DNA of 41,415 bases from Acidobacteriota bacterium (lineage in GTDB: Bacteria; Acidobacteriota; Terriglobia; Acidiferrales; UBA7541). The notes below the pieces were generated by a model, which worked only from the letters and a program-made list of their open reading frames with translations, had not been told where the DNA came from and searched no databases. Each line of letters begins with the position of its first letter. Within the stretch, counting starts at the first letter, position 1. The stretch covers positions 1 through 41,415 of the forward strand of contig JABCZJ010000029.1 in assembly GCA_013289715.1 (NCBI GenBank), in the 5' to 3' direction. This document shows, one piece after another, positions 1 to 7,786 of this stretch. The position numbers and the translations under genes were made by a program.

Positions 1-116
1 CACCCGTTCGCCACGCGCCCACACCCTGTATTGCTACAGAATGCTGCGCGTTCGACTTGCATGTGTTAAGCACGCCGCCAGCGTTCGCTCTGAGCCAGGA
101 TCAAACTCTCGTTTGA
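1..116 (-). rRNA. rrs: 16S ribosomal RNA, 5' end (partial)
   Basis: Read on the minus strand, this stretch gives the universal 27F primer region (AGAGTTTGATCCTGGCTCAG), followed by the conserved ACGCTGGCGGCGTGC and AACACATGCAAGTCGAACG blocks. It continues through variable helix 6 to GGCGAACGGGTG near base 1. The gene runs off the left edge, so only about the first 116 nt are present. The 5' end is placed by analogy with E. coli, about 8 nt before GAGTTTGATC, and could be off by a few bases. Confidence 0.97.
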
Positions 117-274
117 AATCTGGTGTTTCCACTCGTGTGCATGGTCGATTCGCATCGAAATGCCACGGATGGGAACGAACTGTTTAAATCGCTCGGTTAT
201 CTCAAATGTGGTACGTACACCGGTACACCCGGCGCACGAACCGTAACCAAACGGGTTCTGGCATGTATCATCCG

Positions 275-309
275 ATTGTCAAAGAGCAGGTCAATCCAGG
301 CCAGCTGGA
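275..309 (-). promoter_or_regulatory. rRNA leader boxB-like hairpin and boxA antitermination site
   Basis: On the minus strand TGCTCTTTGACAAT (288 down to 275) differs at one base from the E. coli rrn boxA core TGCTCTTTAACAAT. Just upstream, TCCAG and CTGGA (309-305 and 299-295) form a 5-bp stem with a 5-nt loop, in the place of boxB. In rRNA operons boxA recruits NusB-NusE and helps RNA polymerase resist premature termination. The order promoter, boxB, boxA, 16S is as expected. The role is inferred from sequence similarity and position. Confidence 0.8.
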
Positions 310-329
310 AGGACTACAGACGAACCCCG

Positions 330-358
330 ATACTACCGAACAGCATTAAAAGTGTCAA
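330..358 (-). promoter_or_regulatory. rRNA operon promoter (sigma70 type)
   Basis: On the minus strand a perfect -35 TTGACA (358-353) is followed by a 17-nt spacer and the -10 TAGTAT (335-330). Transcription should begin near 325-322, about 210 nt before mature 16S. The bases after the -10 (CGGGG) make a GC-rich discriminator, the type linked to stringent and growth-rate control in other bacteria. The 25 bases upstream of the -35 are fairly AT-rich (GAATTATTC), which may act as an UP element. Confidence 0.8.
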
Positions 359-466
359 GCGTTAATCTGCTGTGAATAATTCGTTGCCTGTGGATTTCTT
401 AGCCTGCTTACGGACTGCTGCGATGCGTAGTTATTCGTCAGCGAGTCGGTATTGTTCGCGGTTTAC

Positions 467-1402
467 TTACGTAGTTAGAGCGCCTTTATTTTCAAGACGC
501 TTAGCGGAGAGCTCACTGAGCTGGGGGAAAGATACGGGCTCGGTTAAAACGAGCTCGGAGGGGCGCGCGCCGCCTTCCTGCAACGCTTTGAAAGTCATTT
601 CAACCGCGAGAATTGTGTTGGGCGGAATCACCACCGTTGCGGCGAGAGCTCCGCTGCCAACCTGCTTCTTGCCGGTGTTGGCAAGTCCATCGCAACCCAT
701 AAAGGGCAGGCTCAAAACTTTATCGCGCACCGCTGCGTGCGATTGTTCCATGAGCGCTTTTCTTGCGCCGAGGGCCATCGCGTCGTTCTGCGCGACCACC
801 GCATCAATTGGCAATTTATAAGAAGTGGACAAGCGCAGCCAGGAACATACCGCATTGAATGCGCTTTCCTGAGTCCACTGGCCTTTCATCGCGATGAGCT
901 TGATGTTGCGGGGCATCGTTTCCTGCATACCGATTCTGCGTTGCACGGCGGCTGCGGTATCCGACGGCCCCTGAATAAATAATGCGGCGCCACCTTGTGG
1001 AACCAGAGCCGCGAGCTGACGGCCCTGGATGCGCCCGACTTCCAAATGATCTGAGCTTACGCAAAATACGGGCGCGCGGCTGCTGCGGCGAAGATCGGAG
1101 AGATATTCAGCCTGGCGGTTGAGCACGACCCAGGTGATCTGGGCGGCTGCGGCGGCGCGGCCTACGTGAGGGAGAGCAGTGCCGCTAACGGGCTCGAAGA
1201 TAATGGCGTCGGGATGCTTCGCGTTATCACCTTGAATCACGTTCAATAATTGCTGGCTTTGATTGATGGAGTCGTTGCCGGCATAGACGATGTCTACGTC
1301 AACGCCGAGACGCTGCGCAGTTACTTCCGCAGCACGGGCTTGTTCGAGTTGGTAATCATTATCATTGGTGATCAGCGATACCAGAAAACTGAGCCTTTTC
1401 AT
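467..1402 (-). CDS. Sugar-binding-type periplasmic-binding-fold protein without signal peptide
   Basis: A 311-residue protein of the type 1 periplasmic-binding-protein fold (Peripla_BP_4/RbsB-like). It starts MKRLSFLVSLITNDNDYQLEQ and shows the usual pattern: DAIIFEPVSG (first-lobe ligand edge), CVSSDHLEVGRIQG (hinge side), FIQGPSDTAAAVQRRIGM and DAVVAQNDAMALGA (second lobe). Family members bind sugars for ABC import or chemotaxis. This one has no Sec signal, lipobox or helix-turn-helix, so it is neither a normal exported binding protein nor a LacI repressor. No ABC genes lie nearby. An ATG at 1402 is preferred to the GTG three codons upstream because it begins the conserved first beta strand. 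It runs in the same direction as the rRNA gene. The ligand cannot be told from sequence. Confidence 0.7.
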   Translation of the reverse strand: MKRLSFLVSLITNDNDYQLEQARAAEVTAQRLGVDVDIVYAGNDSINQSQQLLNVIQGDNAKHPDAIIFEPVSGTALPHVGRAAAAAQITWVVLNRQAEYLSDLRRSSRAPVFCVSSDHLEVGRIQGRQLAALVPQGGAALFIQGPSDTAAAVQRRIGMQETMPRNIKLIAMKGQWTQESAFNAVCSWLRLSTSYKLPIDAVVAQNDAMALGARKALMEQSHAAVRDKVLSLPFMGCDGLANTGKKQVGSGALAATVVIPPNTILAVEMTFKALQEGGARPSELVLTEPVSFPQLSELSAKRLENKGALTT

Positions 1403-1541
1403 GGCCGGCACGCCCCAAGGGAGCAGGAAACTAAGTCAACGATACCGTGAACAGGGCGGGCGCAAAAACAAAGAATTAATCAAAGTGTTCATGTAGGAAA
1501 TGTCGGCGAGCAGCCCGGGACGGTGAGCGGACGGGCGTCGC

Positions 1542-2504
1542 TCACGAACTGCCGATCAGAATTCCCACGGCGAAGACGAGGCCGCCTCCAACGATCACCT
1601 GTACGGCGGAGGAAATAATCGGCATATCCATATAACGATGGCGAACAAAGCTGATGATACCGAGCTCGATGACGACGACGGCAACCGCGGCGGTAAAGGC
1701 GATGTGAAAATCGGCGATCAGAAAAGGCAGCGTGTGCCCCAAGCCTCCGAGCGTGGTCATGGAGCCTGTGACGACTCCTCGGAGCAGCGGCTTGCCGCGG
1801 CCGGTGAGAGAACCGTCGTCAGAAAGCGCCTCGGCAAACGACATGGAGATTCCGGCGCCGAGCGAGGCGGCGAGGCCGACCAGAAAAGCTTCTCGGGTCT
1901 TGTGCGTAGCGAGCGCCGCCGCAAAAATGGGGGCCAGAGTCGAGACGGAACCATCCATCAGGCCCGCGAGGCCGGGTTGCACGATCTGCAACATGAAGAG
2001 GCGCTTCTTCGATGTGTCTTCTTCCTTGCGAGCACCCGATGCGGCTTGTTTTTCTTCGATGGATTCTGCGGCGGCGTAATGCTGGCGTTCGATTTCCGCC
2101 AGGTCGCCGAGCAGTTTGCGAGTGGAAGCATCGGAAATTTGTTGTAGAGCGCGCTCGTAAAAGCGTTCTGTTTCCAGTTCCATGATCTCGGCTTGCTTCC
2201 GCACCTTGTCGATACCGAGCGGGCGGACGAGCCACTCCGGGCGGCGTTCGACGAATCCCTTTACGTCCTGGCGGCGAATCAGCGGAATGTGATTGCCGAA
2301 GCGCTGTTGGTAGAGATCGATCAGGCTCTGGCGATGCCGGGACTCTTCGGCCTGCATGTCCTCGAACATTTTCGCGGTGGAGGCGTAGGTGTCGCGCAGA
2401 CCGTCGGCGAAGTCGCTGTATACGCGGGCGTCCTCTTCTTCGAGCTGGATCGCGAGCGCGAGGATTTCCTTCTCGCTGAGATCTTTGAAGCGCTTCTTGG
2501 CCAT
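1542..2504 (-). CDS. mbfA: Ferritin-like/VIT1 fusion membrane protein (MbfA type, iron export)
   Basis: This 320-residue protein joins an N-terminal ferritin-like four-helix domain (about 8-150) to a C-terminal VIT1/CCC1-type membrane domain (about 170-320). The ferritin part has diiron-type residues: the E22-E24 run, E54 with H57 (ExxH) and E139 with H142 (ExxH). The membrane part starts with QPGLAGLMDGSVSTLAPIFAAAL, shows the VIT family pattern GLAASLGAGISMSFAEALSDDG, and ends with three hydrophobic segments. In Rhizobiales, MbfA exports iron and protects against iron and peroxide stress; the same role is inferred here. The start has a good SD (GAGGAG, 7 nt from ATG). Function is known for the family, but regulation here is not. 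Confidence 0.85.
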   Translation of the reverse strand: MAKKRFKDLSEKEILALAIQLEEEDARVYSDFADGLRDTYASTAKMFEDMQAEESRHRQSLIDLYQQRFGNHIPLIRRQDVKGFVERRPEWLVRPLGIDKVRKQAEIMELETERFYERALQQISDASTRKLLGDLAEIERQHYAAAESIEEKQAASGARKEEDTSKKRLFMLQIVQPGLAGLMDGSVSTLAPIFAAALATHKTREAFLVGLAASLGAGISMSFAEALSDDGSLTGRGKPLLRGVVTGSMTTLGGLGHTLPFLIADFHIAFTAAVAVVVIELGIISFVRHRYMDMPIISSAVQVIVGGGLVFAVGILIGSS

Positions 2505-2538
2505 GATAGCTGCTCCTCAAAACGTGAGTAGCAAGGAG

Positions 2539-2544
2539 ATTATA
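2539..2544 (-). promoter_or_regulatory. Candidate -10 box for mbfA
   Basis: A perfect TATAAT on the minus strand, about 35 nt upstream of the mbfA ATG. It would give a short leader of about 28 nt carrying the SD. No good -35 hexamer is found at 16-18 nt, so activity may need an activator or an AT-rich upstream contact. No clear Fur or Irr box was recognised. Confidence 0.35.
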
Positions 2545-2759
2545 TCCAAAGAAGAAGGAAAATCTGTGACAGTGCGTGCGGCGGCTCGCGGCTTTCTATT
2601 GCCAGTACGAAGCGGGCCCAGGCCGACGGGCATACAAAAAACGCTTGTACGGAACGAGTTTCTTAGCGTGACTGATACACTGTAACCTGTGCGCCCGACG
2701 GGGAACGAGTACGCGGAGTCGGGCTTGCTGCTGCGTTGGAAAACATGCAGAGAGAAAAA

Positions 2760-3413
2760 ATGAAAGTGTTATCCGTAAATGTCGCCCTGCCGCGGTTGGT
2801 GGCATGGAAGGGTCAGACGTTTAATACCGGCATTTTTAAGAAGCCGGTCCATGGTCCCGTGATGATGCGGGAGCTTGATTTGGATGGCGACCGGCAGGCG
2901 GATTTGTCCGTGCACGGAGGCCCTTACAAGGCGGTGTACGCGTATCCTTCGGAGCACTACCAGTTCTGGAAGAAGGTATTGCCGGAGGTCGATTTACCCT
3001 GGGGGCAGTTCGGCGAAAATCTGACGACGGAAGGACTAAATGAGGCCGATACGCACATTGGCGACGTCCTGCGGATCGGACAGGCTACCGTGCAAGTGAC
3101 GCAGCCGCGCCTGCCATGTTTCAAACTGGCTGCCACATTTCAGCGGGATGATATTTTGAAGCGTTTTCTGCAGAGCGGGCGCTCCGGATTTTATCTTTCA
3201 GTGATCGAGGAAGGGCTGGTGGCAGCAGGCGACGCGATCGAGCGAATTCAGGAAGACGCGAACGGCATTGCAGTGAGCGACATCAACAAGCTTTTCAACC
3301 AAGGAACCGATCGTGCTTTGTTGCAGCGAGTGACGCAGTTGGAAGCGTTGCCGCTCGATTGGCGCGAACATTTTGCGGAGCAGCTGGCGACGCTGGAGCG
3401 CCATTCTTCGTAG
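2760..3413 (+). CDS. MOSC domain protein (YiiM-like)
   Basis: A 217-residue MOSC-domain protein with a C-terminal 3-alpha extension, as in E. coli YiiM. Visible family marks are VHGGPYKAVYAYPSEHYQFW (about 50-69), WGQFGENLTTEGL (about 81-93), IGDVLRIGQATVQVTQPRLPCFKLA with the conserved cysteine, and GRSGFYLSVIEEG. MOSC domains bind molybdenum cofactor; YiiM-type proteins reduce N-hydroxylated base analogues and similar compounds. The ATG at 2760 is favoured because MKVLSVNVALP starts the domain. An ATG at 2745 and a TTG at 2736 are in frame upstream, and none has a strong SD. It may be cotranscribed with the next gene, 13 nt downstream. Confidence 0.85.
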   Translation: MKVLSVNVALPRLVAWKGQTFNTGIFKKPVHGPVMMRELDLDGDRQADLSVHGGPYKAVYAYPSEHYQFWKKVLPEVDLPWGQFGENLTTEGLNEADTHIGDVLRIGQATVQVTQPRLPCFKLAATFQRDDILKRFLQSGRSGFYLSVIEEGLVAAGDAIERIQEDANGIAVSDINKLFNQGTDRALLQRVTQLEALPLDWREHFAEQLATLERHSS

Positions 3414-3426
3414 CGACCACCAAACC

Positions 3427-3918
3427 ATGCAGCGCAAATCGATCCTGCACCAGTCATTTGAGGTAGGCATATCGCTGAAGGGCGTGGGCGCCTTGTTCGA
3501 AATTGCCAGCGGCCTGCTGTTGTGGTTCGTAAAACCATCGCAGATGAACGAGATCGTGCGCAGGCTGGGCGAGAACCTGCTGGCAGACGCGCCGCATCAC
3601 CCGTTTGCCGTGCATGTGCTGAATGCTTCACATCGGTTCGCGGATAACGGCACCGAGTTCGCGTCTATGTATTTGCTCGCGCACGGAGTGGTTAAGCTGG
3701 TGCTGGTGATTTGCCTTATGCTCAATAAGATCTGGGCCTACCCGCTGACGATCGCGGTTTTCACTGCGTTCATGGTCTACCAGGTGCATCGCTTCACGCA
3801 CACACATTCCTGGGCGCTGATCTGGCTGACGGCATTTGACGCGGTGATCGTTTATCTCACGTGGCAGGAATATCAGGAGCAGAGGGCTGCGCGCACAAAA
3901 AAGAGCGCCACTCCATGA
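3427..3918 (+). CDS. DUF2127 family membrane protein
   Basis: A 163-residue integral membrane protein of the DUF2127 type. It starts LHQSFEVGISLKGVGALFEIASGLLLWF, which is the family's amphipathic start and first membrane segment. It continues with a second segment (YLLAHGVVKLVLVICLML), a third (WAYPLTIAVFTAFMVYQ) and a fourth (WALIWLTAFDAVIVYLTW). Its tail is positively charged (QRAARTKKS), probably cytoplasmic. No biochemical role is established for the family. It sits 13 nt after the MOSC gene, so cotranscription is likely. The ATG at 3427 is chosen because the family's conserved start lies just downstream. Confidence 0.8.
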   Translation: MQRKSILHQSFEVGISLKGVGALFEIASGLLLWFVKPSQMNEIVRRLGENLLADAPHHPFAVHVLNASHRFADNGTEFASMYLLAHGVVKLVLVICLMLNKIWAYPLTIAVFTAFMVYQVHRFTHTHSWALIWLTAFDAVIVYLTWQEYQEQRAARTKKSATP

Positions 3919-3927
3919 TTGTGGCGG

Positions 3928-4353
3928 CTAGTCGAGCGGTTCCGCGTCAATACCGATGTTCTTCTCTCCGGCGGCTTTCTTTTCGTTGTACTTCTTTACC
4001 CACGCAGCGAAGCTCTTTCCAGCAGCCGTGTCGCGTCCGGTGAACGCCAGTGCGGCGATATCGCTATAGGAGATGGAGAGTTTTCCCGGCTGGTCCTTGG
4101 GCATCACGCGGATCAAGCAATCGCAGAGCGCGGGGCCTTTGATCTTGCGATCGAAGATGTAGCCTTCTACTTTCTGGCCGTTTTTCAGGGTGATGGTGAG
4201 GTCGCCGCGATAGTCGAAGGCCTTCTCGAGCGCCTCGTGAATTTCTGAAACCGACGCCAGCGCGGGAATCCACCCCTCCAGATTTTCGTGCACGATGCCG
4301 AGACGTTCTTCTCCGCCCGATTCAGGCGACATAGATGTGTGGGGATCTGACAT
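3928..4353 (-). CDS. Small LSm-like conserved protein downstream of hpnH
   Basis: A 141-residue soluble protein of unknown function. The middle part (about 48-80, DLTITLKNGQKVEGYIFDRKI) looks like the SH3-like or LSm beta-barrel start seen in proteins that set a small barrel around a G-x-x-x-G turn. The N-terminus is acidic and probably disordered. It lies 15 nt after hpnH on the same strand with no SD of its own, so it is probably translated from the hpnH mRNA. A link to hopanoid work is only a context inference. An in-frame ATG at 4332 is a possible alternative start. Confidence 0.6.
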   Translation of the reverse strand: MSDPHTSMSPESGGEERLGIVHENLEGWIPALASVSEIHEALEKAFDYRGDLTITLKNGQKVEGYIFDRKIKGPALCDCLIRVMPKDQPGKLSISYSDIAALAFTGRDTAAGKSFAAWVKKYNEKKAAGEKNIGIDAEPLD

Positions 4354-4368
4354 GGCGATGGCGGGCGG

Positions 4369-5472
4369 CTATGCCTTCGGCGAAATCGCGATTTGCACGA
4401 GCTGGCCGGAATTGTTTCCGGAGTTTTTCGGGGTGCCGCCCATGGCATCGGGATCTTTGTATTTGTTGAAAATCGTGGCGCGCACTGTGCTGAGGAATCC
4501 GCCGAGCGAACCGAACATATCGTCCACGGCGCTGGCTTCATAGCCGCTGTGGACCATGCAGTTCGCGCACTTGGGATTGCCGCTTTCGGTGCCGTAACGG
4601 TCCCAATCCGTTTCGCGAACCAATTCCTCAAAAGTGTCGGCGTAGCCGTCTTGCAGCAAGTAGCAGGGCTTCTGCCAGCCGAAAATATTGTAGGTGGGCA
4701 TGCCCCATGGCGTGCACTTGTAATTGCGCTTGCCCATGAGAAATTCCATGAACAGAGGGCTGAGGTTGAAGCGCCAGCGCTCGCTGCGGTTGCTCAAAAT
4801 CTGGCGGAAAAGCTCGCGCGTCTTTTTCCGGCTGAGGAAATGTTCCTGGTCGGGAGCTTTGTCGTAGGTGTAGCCGGGTGAAAGCATCATGCCTTCGACG
4901 CCGAGGTCCATCATATCGTCGAAGAACTGGCGCACACTTTGCGCATCGGCGCCGTCGAAAAGCGTGGTGTTGGTGGTTACGCGGAAGCCGCGCTGCAGGG
5001 CGAGCTGGATCGCTTCGACGGCTTTGTCGTAGGTGCCTTCGCGGCAAACGGCGAAATCGTGTTCCGCGCGCTGGCCATCCATGTGAACGGAAAAAGACAA
5101 ATATTTGCTGGGCGTGAAGAGGTGCAGCTTTTCTTTCAGGAGCAACGCGTTGGTGCAGAGGTAGATATATTTCTTGCGCGCCACCAGGCCGTCCACGATT
5201 TCGGCGATCTGGGGATGCATCAGAGGTTCGCCGCCGGGGATGCTGACCATGGGCGCGCCGCATTCTTCGACGGCGCGAAAACATTCCTCGGGGGTTAGCT
5301 GCTTCTTCAAAACGTGTGCGGGATATTGGATTTTGCCGCAGCCGGCGCAGGCCAGATTGCAGCGCAGAAGCGGTTCCAGCATCAGGACGAACGGGTAGTG
5401 CTTGCGTCCTTTCAGCCTTTGGCTGATGACGTAGGAAGCCGTCGTCCACATCTGTGAAACTGGAACTCCCAT
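4369..5472 (-). CDS. hpnH: Adenosyl-hopene transferase HpnH (radical SAM)
   Basis: A 367-residue radical-SAM enzyme. HpnH joins a 5'-deoxyadenosyl group to diploptene, the first step in making C35 hopanoids. The cluster motif is C38-x3-C42-x2-C45 (RCNLACAGCGK), preceded by the HpnH signature YPFVLMLEPLLR. SIPGGEPLMHP is the SAM-binding GGE region and LCTNALLL is the next strand. A second cysteine group (C-A-N-C near the end) follows. The ATG at 5472 is chosen because AAGGA sits 5 nt upstream and the protein then starts MGVPVSQMW, as in known HpnH. A GTG 11 codons upstream is less likely. No squalene-hopene cyclase is in the window. Confidence 0.93.
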   Translation of the reverse strand: MGVPVSQMWTTASYVISQRLKGRKHYPFVLMLEPLLRCNLACAGCGKIQYPAHVLKKQLTPEECFRAVEECGAPMVSIPGGEPLMHPQIAEIVDGLVARKKYIYLCTNALLLKEKLHLFTPSKYLSFSVHMDGQRAEHDFAVCREGTYDKAVEAIQLALQRGFRVTTNTTLFDGADAQSVRQFFDDMMDLGVEGMMLSPGYTYDKAPDQEHFLSRKKTRELFRQILSNRSERWRFNLSPLFMEFLMGKRNYKCTPWGMPTYNIFGWQKPCYLLQDGYADTFEELVRETDWDRYGTESGNPKCANCMVHSGYEASAVDDMFGSLGGFLSTVRATIFNKYKDPDAMGGTPKNSGNNSGQLVQIAISPKA

Positions 5473-5582
5473 CTGATCCTTTTGCAGCTTGCCTGGCGCA
5501 GGCACCGCTCTGCTCTGCGCATATTACTTAGACTCTAATGGTACCGGATTCGATGCCTGCTGGGAACCCCTGGACTCATCGA

Positions 5583-5623
5583 GGGGTTATCGATAGGCAA
5601 GGGCTTCGCGGGCCGGTAACCCC
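5583..5623. repeat. Inverted repeat between hpnH and aguB
   Basis: GGGGTTA (5583-5589) and its exact complement TAACCCC (5617-5623) enclose 27 GC-rich bases. The inner part contains AGGCAAGGGCTTCGCGG, which recurs with one mismatch at 9702-9718 in another intergenic gap. It could be a folded leader for aguB or a small dispersed intergenic repeat. There is no T tract, so an intrinsic terminator is unlikely. Confidence 0.4.
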
Positions 5624-5757
5624 GGGCGTCACGCGCAATGGCCCACTGGAACTGTGCGAGGCGTGATGATTCGACAATCCCTCAGACTCAACGTGCGCGC
5701 GGACTTGCGCCTTTTGCAGGTGGCCCTGCATCGAATATTCGTGTAGATTTTCTGAGC

Positions 5758-6657
5758 GTGACAACGCAAACAAAATTTGGAGTCGGCCTGGTGCAGATGG
5801 CCGTGAGTCACAATCCGCAGGAGAACCTCGCGCGGGCCACTGCAAAAATCGAAGAGGCGGGGCGCAACGGCGCGCAGGTGGTGTGCCTGCCGGAATTATT
5901 TCAATCGCAATATTTTTGTCAGCGGGAAGATACCGCCAATTTCGATTTGGCCGAAGCGGTTCCTGGCCCGACGACTGAAACGCTGGGTCGCGTGGCGCAG
6001 AAGGCGCGCGTCGTGGTGGTGGCGCCGCTATTTGAGCGGCGGGCGGCCGGCGTCTATCACAACACCGCGGCGATTATTGACGCGGACGGCAAGATCGCGG
6101 GAGTTTACCGGAAGATGCACATTCCCGACGATCCTGCGTATTACGAGAAATTTTATTTCACGCCGGGGGATTTGGGGTTTCGAGCATTTGAGACGCAAGC
6201 GGGGAAAATCGCCACGCTGATCTGCTGGGATCAGTGGTACCCGGAGGGAGCGCGCCTGGCGGCATTGAACGGTGCGTGCATTCTTTTTTATCCGACGGCG
6301 ATCGGGTGGCATCCCAGCGAAAAGGAATCGAATGGAGCGGCGCAACGCGATTCCTGGCGGACGGTCCAACGCGGACACGCTATCGCCAACGGGATTTACG
6401 TGGCGGCGGTGAATCGCGTGGGCCATGAAATTCCCGCCACGGGCGGCGACGGCCTGGAATTCTGGGGCGGATCATTCTTGTGCGACCCGCAAGGAGTGGT
6501 GATCGCGGAGGCTTCCACCGATCGCGAGGACATTTTGTACGGCACGGTAGACCTGGCGCACCTGGAAGATGTGCGCCGCAATTGGCCGTTCCTGCGCGAC
6601 CGCCGCATTGACGCTTATCACGGCATCGAGCAACGATTCCTCGACGACAAACCTTGA
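5758..6657 (+). CDS. aguB: N-carbamoylputrescine amidase
   Basis: A 299-residue nitrilase-superfamily enzyme that hydrolyses N-carbamoylputrescine to putrescine, CO2 and ammonia. The catalytic triad is visible: E46 (CLPELFQSQYF), K119 (YRKMHIPDDP) and C156 (ICWDQWYPE). The run PGDLGF and the late EFWGGSF are also typical of this subfamily. The GTG at 5758 is chosen because the nitrilase domain begins right after it and the length then matches the family (about 290-300). An in-frame ATG 40 codons upstream adds unrelated sequence. aguA follows at once, so the two agmatine-pathway enzymes appear to be made together. Confidence 0.92.
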   Translation: MTTQTKFGVGLVQMAVSHNPQENLARATAKIEEAGRNGAQVVCLPELFQSQYFCQREDTANFDLAEAVPGPTTETLGRVAQKARVVVVAPLFERRAAGVYHNTAAIIDADGKIAGVYRKMHIPDDPAYYEKFYFTPGDLGFRAFETQAGKIATLICWDQWYPEGARLAALNGACILFYPTAIGWHPSEKESNGAAQRDSWRTVQRGHAIANGIYVAAVNRVGHEIPATGGDGLEFWGGSFLCDPQGVVIAEASTDREDILYGTVDLAHLEDVRRNWPFLRDRRIDAYHGIEQRFLDDKP

Positions 6658-6680
6658 AACGGCCGATCCGTACAAACCTT

Positions 6681-7751
6681 ATGAATAAACAAGCCACGCC
6701 TGCTGCCCTGGGTTTTTCCATGCCTGCCGAATGGGAACAGCACGAGGCCACATGGATCGGCTGGCCGCACAATCCCACGGATTGGCCGGACAAGCTCGAA
6801 CCGATTCAATGGGTGTATGGCGAAATCGTGCGCAAGATTGCGCCGGGCGAAATCGTGCGAATCCTGGTGAATTCACTCGCACATGAAAAGCAAGTTCGCG
6901 GCGTTCTGAAAAGAACCGGCGTCGATTTGAAGCGCGTGCAGTTTTTTCGTTTCCCGACAAATCGCGGATGGACCCGCGACTTCGGGCCGCTTTTTGTGAG
7001 GCGTAGCAAGCCGCGGCGCGGAGTGGCTATCGCTCGATTCCGGTTCAACGCCTGGGCGCGGTATCCCGACTGGCAGAAAGACGATGCGATTCCGGGGCAG
7101 GTGGCGCAACGCTTGAAGTATCCTATTCTGCCGGTGCGCTACGACGGACGCGACGTGGTGCTGGAAGGCGGAAGCATTGACGTGAATGGTCGCGGCACCG
7201 TGCTCACGACCGAGGAATGTTTGCTGGATCAAAAACGGCAGGTGCGCAATCCGGGTTTCGGCCGGGCGGACACGGAAACGGCTCTGCGCGAAAGTCTCGG
7301 CGTACAAAATATTGTGTGGCTGGGCAAGGGCATCGCGGGCGACGATACGCACGGACACGTGGACGATCTTTGCCGGTTTGTGAACGCGCGCACGGTGGTG
7401 CTGGTGCGCGAGAAAAACTGGCGTGACGCGAACTACAGGCCGCTTGAGGATAACCGGGAACGTTTGCGCGGCGCGCGACTCGAGGATGGAAGCAGGCTCG
7501 AGGTAGTGGAACTGCCCATGCCCGCGCCGCTGCATTTCGAAGGCGTGCGGCTGCCCGCAAGCTACGCGAATTTTTATATCGCAAATTCGGCGGTGTTGGT
7601 TCCTACTTTCAATGACCCGAATGACCGCCTGGCACTCGGGCTTCTCGGTGAATTGTTTCCAGGGCGCGCGGTGGTTGGCATCCATGCGGTGGATCTGGTG
7701 TGGGGATTTGGCACGCTTCATTGTTTGACCCAGCAGCAGCCCTCGCGGTAA
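6681..7751 (+). CDS. aguA: Agmatine deiminase
   Basis: A 356-residue agmatine deiminase of the peptidylarginine deiminase family, which converts agmatine to N-carbamoylputrescine, the substrate of the upstream enzyme. Family marks are MPAEWEQHEATWIGWPHNP near the N-terminus, TNRGWTRDFGPLF (substrate guanidine contacts), DDTHGHVDDLCRF with the catalytic His and Asp, and the C-terminal nucleophile C348 in GTLHCLTQQQP. A TTG at 6654 overlaps the aguB stop and would add nine residues. The ATG at 6681 fits the family better, though neither start has a strong SD. With aguB it supplies arginine-derived putrescine. Confidence 0.92.
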   Translation: MNKQATPAALGFSMPAEWEQHEATWIGWPHNPTDWPDKLEPIQWVYGEIVRKIAPGEIVRILVNSLAHEKQVRGVLKRTGVDLKRVQFFRFPTNRGWTRDFGPLFVRRSKPRRGVAIARFRFNAWARYPDWQKDDAIPGQVAQRLKYPILPVRYDGRDVVLEGGSIDVNGRGTVLTTEECLLDQKRQVRNPGFGRADTETALRESLGVQNIVWLGKGIAGDDTHGHVDDLCRFVNARTVVLVREKNWRDANYRPLEDNRERLRGARLEDGSRLEVVELPMPAPLHFEGVRLPASYANFYIANSAVLVPTFNDPNDRLALGLLGELFPGRAVVGIHAVDLVWGFGTLHCLTQQQPSR

Positions 7752-7786
7752 TTTCTGTCGCATTTGCGATTCGGATGGCGTGATGA

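Larger units (their letters stand above)
117..466 (-). other. rRNA leader and upstream spacer (no protein gene)
   Basis: This 350-base stretch separates the upstream binding-protein gene from 16S rRNA. It holds the rRNA promoter (330-358) and the boxB/boxA leader (275-309). The remaining roughly 155 nt before 16S should be removed during rRNA maturation. Open frames in it are not believable genes: they overlap the promoter and leader, have no ribosome-binding sites and resemble no protein family. Confidence 0.75.

Noticed and set aside
123..821. Plus-strand open frames over the rRNA leader and the sugar-binding gene (80 and 149 residues)
   Set aside because: They lie opposite the rRNA promoter/leader and the conserved minus-strand gene, lack SD sites and match no family.
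1523..1545. 7-bp hairpin at the end of mbfA as a terminator
   Set aside because: It overlaps the stop codon and is not followed by a T run on the minus strand.
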